In this document: positions 5,334 to 8,439 of the stretch, piece after piece
Numbering within the stretch: position 1 is the stretch's first letter
Layout of the letters: every line of letters starts with the position of its first letter
DNA from: DASQVO01 sp035640715
GTDB taxonomy: Bacteria > Actinomycetota > Actinomycetes > Streptosporangiales > Streptosporangiaceae
DNA: 8,439 nt
Assembly: GCA_035640715.1 (NCBI GenBank)
Contig: DASQVO010000313.1
Coordinates: 1 to 8,439 of the forward strand
Reading direction: 5' to 3'
The notes under the pieces: model-generated
Told to the model about the DNA's origin: nothing
What the model saw: the letters and a program-made list of their open reading frames with translations, nothing else
The model's database searches: none
Made by a program: the position numbers and the translations under genes

Positions 5334-6083
5334 ATGAACACACTCGAAGGCCGGGTCGCGCTAGTCACCGGTGGGAGCAAGGGCATTGGGCGAGCCATCT
5401 CCAGGTCGCTCGCTGAGGCCGGCGCCTCGGTCGCGGTCAACTACGCGAGTGACGAGGAAGCTGCCAAGCGGACCGTCGCTGAGATCCAGGACAGCGGCGG
5501 ACGGGCCATGACGGCCAGGGCCGACAAGTCGCACGCCGAGGAAGTAAGGCGAATGTTCGCGGAAGTCAATGAAGCCTTCGGGGTGGTCGACATCGTGGTC
5601 GACAACGCGGCCGTCTACACGTTCCAGCCGTTCGAAGACATCACAGAGACGGAGTTCCGCCGGCAGTTCGACATCAACGTGCTCGGGTCTATCCTCGTCG
5701 CCCAGGAGTACCTCAGGCAGGTCAGTCCCGACGGCGGTTCGATCATCAGCATCTTGACCGCCGGCATCTCGACCAATTATCCGCGTTCGGCCCTCTATAC
5801 ATCGACCAAGAGCGCTCTAATGACTCTCACCAGGGTTCTCGCCAAGGAGGTTGCCGACCGTAAGATCCGGGTCAACGCCATCGCTCCGGGCGCGACCGAC
5901 ACCGAAGGCGCCCGCGCGGTGAGGCAGTCCGGCGGCAGTGTGGACGCCCGGCTCGTCGCCGCCATCCCCCTCGGGCGTCGCGGCACGCCAGAGGACATCG
6001 CCCCCGTAGCTGTGTTCCTTGCCTCCGACGACGCCAAGTGGATCACCGGCGACGTCATTTACGCCTCAGGCGGGCAATACTGA
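5334..6083 (+). CDS. Short-chain dehydrogenase/reductase (classical SDR, FabG-like)
   Basis: Predicted 249-residue NAD(P)-dependent oxidoreductase with the full classical SDR plan. The cofactor motif TGGSKGIG is at 12-19, DNAA (usually NNAG) at 90-93, the helix-4 Asn is in FDINVLG, and Y155-x3-K159 (YTSTK) is the catalytic pair. IRVNAIAPGAT and the C-terminal WITGDVIYASGGQ match the family end. The catalytic Ser expected 13 residues before Tyr155 is Thr142 (ILTAGIS), and this is unusual. Lys16 after TGGS suggests NADPH preference. ATG 5334 is chosen because GGAGG at 5323-5327 is 6 bases upstream; the in-frame ATG at 5304 lies inside the palindrome and has no ribosome site. It is probably controlled by the divergent ArsR protein. 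The substrate is unknown; such enzymes often act on ketones, quinones or acyl groups. Confidence 0.92.
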   Translation: MNTLEGRVALVTGGSKGIGRAISRSLAEAGASVAVNYASDEEAAKRTVAEIQDSGGRAMTARADKSHAEEVRRMFAEVNEAFGVVDIVVDNAAVYTFQPFEDITETEFRRQFDINVLGSILVAQEYLRQVSPDGGSIISILTAGISTNYPRSALYTSTKSALMTLTRVLAKEVADRKIRVNAIAPGATDTEGARAVRQSGGSVDARLVAAIPLGRRGTPEDIAPVAVFLASDDAKWITGDVIYASGGQY

Positions 6084-6103
6084 CTAGCTACTTCGACCTG
6101 AAA
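6084..6103 (+). repeat. Right copy of 20-bp inverted repeat, possible IS left end
   Basis: CTAGCTACTTCGACCtGAAA begins directly after the SDR TGA and matches the minus strand of 4858-4877 at 19/20 positions. It lies 84 bases before the start of the transposase fragment, a plausible distance for the left terminus of that insertion sequence. If so, CTAG would be the target or tip. The other end of the element is missing. Confidence 0.68.
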
Positions 6104-6145
6104 ATCCCGGGTGGCGGTGTGTGATCGTCGTCGTGTTGGCGGGAG

Positions 6146-6186
6146 GATGGCCTCGGCCCCTTGGGCTAGAAGGAATCGAGGCCATC
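6146..6186 (+). repeat. Nested hairpin directly before the transposase start codon
   Basis: A perfect 10-bp stem, GATGGCCTCG (6146-6155) with CGAGGCCATC (6177-6186), encloses a 21-base loop. Inside the loop, GCCC (6156-6159) and GGGC (6163-6166) can pair as a second small hairpin. The 3' arm ends at the base before ATG 6187, and the weak AAGGA site (6170-6174) lies in the loop. In mRNA read from outside the element this could limit transposase translation, a known theme in insertion sequences. It could also act as a terminator for the SDR gene, but no U-run follows. Confidence 0.6.
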
Positions 6187-6285
6187 ATGTTCCGCACCAT
6201 CGGCGATCGGCCCTCGTTGTGGGAATCGCTGCTTCCGGCGGAGGTGCTGCGGCTGCCGGAGGAGCTTGCCCGATTTAACTCCTGA
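6187..6285 (+). pseudogene. Truncated transposase, N-terminal fragment only
   Basis: The fragment encodes MFRTIGDRPSLWESLLP and then EVLRLPEELAR. I recognise this as the conserved start of a family of actinobacterial DDE transposases, annotated variously as IS1182-, IS5- or ISNCY-like, where the next residues are normally VDALLDDPxFF. Here the match ends at Arg29 (codon 6271-6273) and the frame reads FNS then stop. More than nine tenths of the enzyme, including all catalytic residues, is absent. The break marks a deletion or insertion junction near 6274 that joined the element to the catabolic operon on the right. The family name is from memory of the N-terminal motif and should be treated as provisional. 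Confidence 0.72.
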
Positions 6286-6440
6286 CGCCGGGTGATTGGT
6301 CAATCGACGTACTGCCATGATCAGAGCCTCCTGCGGGAGGTGGGCGTGTGAGGATTGGGCTATCCGGGAGTCGCGGTGCGGCTGACCGCGGGACCAGCGC
6401 ATCGCGGCTGGCGCAGGTGGTGCACGGTGAACTCGATGAG
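6286..6440. other. Junction region between IS remnant and dehydrogenase operon
   Basis: No credible gene is present. Structures seen: a palindrome GATTG-GT-CAATC (6294-6305); a 5-bp stem CCTCC/GGAGG (6327-6331, 6336-6340); and a 6-bp stem CGCGGT/ACCGCG with a 7-base loop (6372-6377, 6385-6390). Either stem could end leftward transcription of the dehydrogenase operon, but neither has a U-run. A + strand frame from 6348 to 6566 runs antisense through the dehydrogenase end and is a shadow. Confidence 0.4.
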
Positions 6441-7987
6441 TTATGCGAGGCCATTGAGGATATCGGGGTGACCCTGGACTGCGGCGCGATGCAGGTAGTG
6501 ATCCAGGGCGCGCAGGCCACCCAGTTCGGCGCCGCCGCCGGCCCGGCCGGGGCCACCGTGGGTTAGCTGCGGCATGGCGACCCCGTGCCCGGTGGATTCG
6601 GCGGCGTCTTCGCGGTTCAGGATCAGCAGTCTGCCGTGCCAGGGGGCGAGTCCGGCGATGAGCCGGGACGCCGCGTCCGGGTCGCGGGTAATGACCGAGC
6701 CGGCCAGGCTGCCGTCTCCGCGGGCGGCCAGGCCGACCACCTCGTTGATGCCGTCGTAGGGGATGATCGTGCTGACCGGCCCGAAGGCCTCGATTTCGTG
6801 TGGTGCGGCGGCCGAGGCATCGTCGCAGCGCAGCAGGATCGGGGACAGGAACGCGCCGCGGCTGGGGTCGGCGCCGTGCACGTCTACGGTGTCCGGGTCG
6901 CCGTAAACGCGCCGGGCGGCGGCGGTCAGCTTCCCGACCGCGTTGCGCACCTCTTCCCGCTGGGCCTGGCTCGCAAGCGGGCCCATCATCGTGCCCGGAT
7001 CGGCGGGATGACCGACGACGACGGCGGCCAGCTTGTCGGACACCGCGTCTGTCACAGCCGCGGCCAGGGAGGCGGGGACGAACGCGCGGCGGATCGCCGT
7101 GCATTTCTGCCCGGCCTTGATGGTCATCTCTGTGACGAGCTGGTCGACGTACAGTTCGAACTCCGGGTCGCTGTCCGTGACGTCAGGCCCGAGGATGGAG
7201 CAGTTCAGTGAGTCGGCCTCGGCGTTGAACGGGACCGCCCGGCCCGCGACGACGGGGTGGGTGCGCAGCGCGAGCGCGGTGGACGCGGATCCGGTGAAGG
7301 AGAGCGTGTCCTGACTGGACAGGTTGTCCAGCAGGTCGCCGGGCCCGGCGCATAGCAGGGACAGGCTGCCCTCGGGCAGCAGGCCGGATTCGGTGATGCG
7401 GCGCACGACGAGCTCGGTGAGGTAGGCGGTCTGGCTGGCGGGTTTGACCACCGAGGGCATCCCGGCCAGGAACGCGGGCGCGAACTTCTCCAGCATCCCC
7501 CAGACCGGGAAGTTGAACGCGTTGACCTGCACCGCAGCGCCGAGCCGGGGGTCCGGATGTGCCTGCCGGCGAACGTGCCGCCCTTTCCCAGCGGCTCGGC
7601 CGGCCCGTCGGGGAGCACGTGTGCGTCGGGCAGTTCCTTGCCCGCCTTGCTGGCGTAGACGGCAAGCGTGCCGATCCCGCCGTCGACGTCGACGGTTGTA
7701 TCGCGGCGAGTCGCGCCGGTACGCGCGGACAGGGCCGCGAACTCGTCCACGTGCCCGGACAGGCACCGTGCCAGGGCCTTGAGGATGGCGGCGCGCTGGG
7801 TAAAGGTGAGCGCGCGCAGTGCCGGGCCGCCTACCGTCCTGGCGTACCCGAGCATCGCCGCGATAGCGGGCCCGGTGCGCGGAATCGCCGCTACCGGCTC
7901 GCCTGTCGCGGCATCCGGCAACGGCATCAGCTCACCCGCCCCGTCCTGCCAGCGGTCCTGGCTGTAGCTCTGCAGCACTGGCGTCAT
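6441..7987 (-). pseudogene. paaZ: PaaZ-type semialdehyde dehydrogenase with a one-base frameshift
   Basis: This is an aldehyde dehydrogenase closely resembling the dehydrogenase domain of PaaZ, which oxidises a CoA-linked semialdehyde in phenylacetate breakdown. The N-terminal frame (7987 to about 7552) reads ALRALTFTQRAAILKALA, TGATRRDTTVDVDGGIGTL and KGGTFAGRHIRTP. The match then shifts frame at a run of five G (7547-7551, + strand) and continues LGAAVQVNAFNFPVWGMLEK to the family's end, HGGPGRAGGGAELGGLRALD and AVQGHPDIL. Adding one base gives 515 residues. The catalytic Glu then falls at about 257 (EADSLN) and Cys at about 296 (GQKCTAIRR), within one residue of E256/C295 in PaaZ. The MaoC-like hydratase domain of PaaZ is absent. 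ATG 7987 has GGAGG 5 bases upstream, and the gene starts 19 bases after the hydratase stop, so they form an operon. The shift is either real decay or a homopolymer sequencing error. Confidence 0.85.
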
Positions 7988-8006
7988 CGCGGCCTCCAGT
8001 TAGCTC

Positions 8007-8439
8007 TCATCCGCGTTTCCGCTGCAGGAAAGCGGTCATGCGGTCGTATTTGTCCTGACTGCCGAACAGCAGCGCCTGCGCGGCCACATCGAAGGTGGTC
8101 GTGGCGGGGCGCTGGCTGCGCAGGGCCAGCTTGGTCAGTTCGAGCGCACGCCAGGAGCGCGTGCCGATCGCCTCAGCCATCTCGCGGCCGCGGACGGCCA
8201 CGTCATCGGCGATCTCGTCGACCAGCCCAGCCTGGAGGGCCGCGCTGGCGTCGAGGCGGGCGCCCGTGTAGAGCATCCGGCGCGCGACAGCCAGGCCGGC
8301 CAGTTGTGCCAGCCGCCAGTTGGCGCCCGCGCCCGCCAGGATGCCGAGTGACAGCTCCGGCTGGGCGAAGACGGCGCGTGCGGTCGCCAGCCGGAAGTCA
8401 CAGGCCAGCGCGAGCTCGCAGCCGCCGCCGAGCGCCGGG
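8007..8439 (-). CDS. Enoyl-CoA hydratase/isomerase (crotonase family), 5' end outside window
   Basis: About 143 C-terminal residues are visible and the gene continues past the right edge. The crotonase core is clear: PALGGGCELALACDFRLA contains the first catalytic Glu (GGCE) and QPELSLGILAGAGANWRL contains the second (QPE) with the following GAG turn. Both acid/base residues used by rat enoyl-CoA hydratase are therefore present, favouring hydratase activity over pure isomerase. MLYTGARLDASAALQAGLVDEI and the helical C-terminus ending FLQRKRG are also typical. The usual GAGGTQRL is GAGANWRL here, a modest deviation. The stop is 19 bases before the PaaZ-like gene, so the two form an operon acting on CoA thioesters, possibly in a phenylacetate- or benzoate-like route. 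It could correspond to PaaF or PaaG; the visible part does not decide. Confidence 0.9.
   Translation of the reverse strand, partial: PALGGGCELALACDFRLATARAVFAQPELSLGILAGAGANWRLAQLAGLAVARRMLYTGARLDASAALQAGLVDEIADDVAVRGREMAEAIGTRSWRALELTKLALRSQRPATTTFDVAAQALLFGSQDKYDRMTAFLQRKRG

Noticed and set aside
6294..6305. GATTG-GT-CAATC as a GntR/FadR-type operator
   Set aside because: It is symmetric but lies at the 3' side of the dehydrogenase operon beside an IS breakpoint with no gene starting nearby.
6166..7104. 312-codon minus strand frame
   Set aside because: Arg/Pro-rich shadow of the dehydrogenase; the true frame across this region shows PaaZ family motifs and the catalytic Cys.
6585..7211. 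208-codon + strand frame antisense to the dehydrogenase
   Set aside because: Gly/Arg/Val-rich antisense shadow with no recognisable domain or ribosome site.
7547..7560. Programmed ribosomal frameshift in the PaaZ-like gene
   Set aside because: No slippery heptamer with a downstream stimulator was recognised, and PaaZ relatives do not use frameshifting; a deletion or base-call error is simpler.
1..8439. CRISPR array, tRNA, rRNA, toxin-antitoxin or phage defence genes
   Set aside because: No regularly spaced repeats, cloverleaf or rRNA-like sequence and no such protein families were seen on either strand.

Overview
The window looks like chromosomal accessory DNA from a high-GC actinobacterium. 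GC is high throughout, GTG starts with strong GGAGG-type ribosome sites are common, and there is an ECF sigma factor paired with a zinc-finger, membrane-anchored anti-sigma factor. TetR-, ArsR-, SDR- and GMC-type catabolic genes complete the picture. No species can be named from the sequence alone.

Layout from left to right. (1) 39-1801, + strand: a four-helix membrane protein, then an ECF sigma factor (568-1128, with a perfect TATAAT just upstream) overlapping its anti-sigma partner (1121-1801). (2) 1802-2032: a short gap between convergent genes. (3) 2033-4659: a divergent unit. A TetR repressor reads leftward. A 79-codon remnant of an aldehyde dehydrogenase reads rightward and is coupled by an ATGA overlap to a full-length BetA-like GMC oxidoreductase. 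The shared intergenic region has an imperfect palindrome filling the -35/-10 spacer of a recognisable promoter. (4) 4858-6103: a divergent ArsR/SDR pair that shares a 35-bp palindrome between the genes and is bracketed by a 20-bp inverted repeat (19/20 identical) whose inner tips are CTAG. (5) 6084-6285: the start of an insertion sequence. It has a hairpin directly in front of the transposase start and is cut off after about 29 transposase codons. (6) 6441-8439, - strand: a PaaZ-type semialdehyde dehydrogenase broken by a one-base frameshift, preceded in its operon by an enoyl-CoA hydratase/isomerase that runs off the right edge.

How the parts fit (inference). TetR probably represses the remnant-GMC transcript, which once encoded an alcohol-to-aldehyde-to-acid pair similar to choline/betaine aldehyde oxidation. 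ArsR probably controls the SDR and itself through the 35-bp palindrome. The hydratase/PaaZ-like pair belongs to CoA-linked ring-cleavage or beta-oxidation-like catabolism. The IS remnant, the inverted repeats, the aldehyde dehydrogenase stub and the frameshift show a region that has been rearranged and is partly decaying. I see no convincing new defence or mobile system. The most unusual features are the bracketed ArsR/SDR cassette and the aldehyde dehydrogenase stub that keeps complete expression signals.
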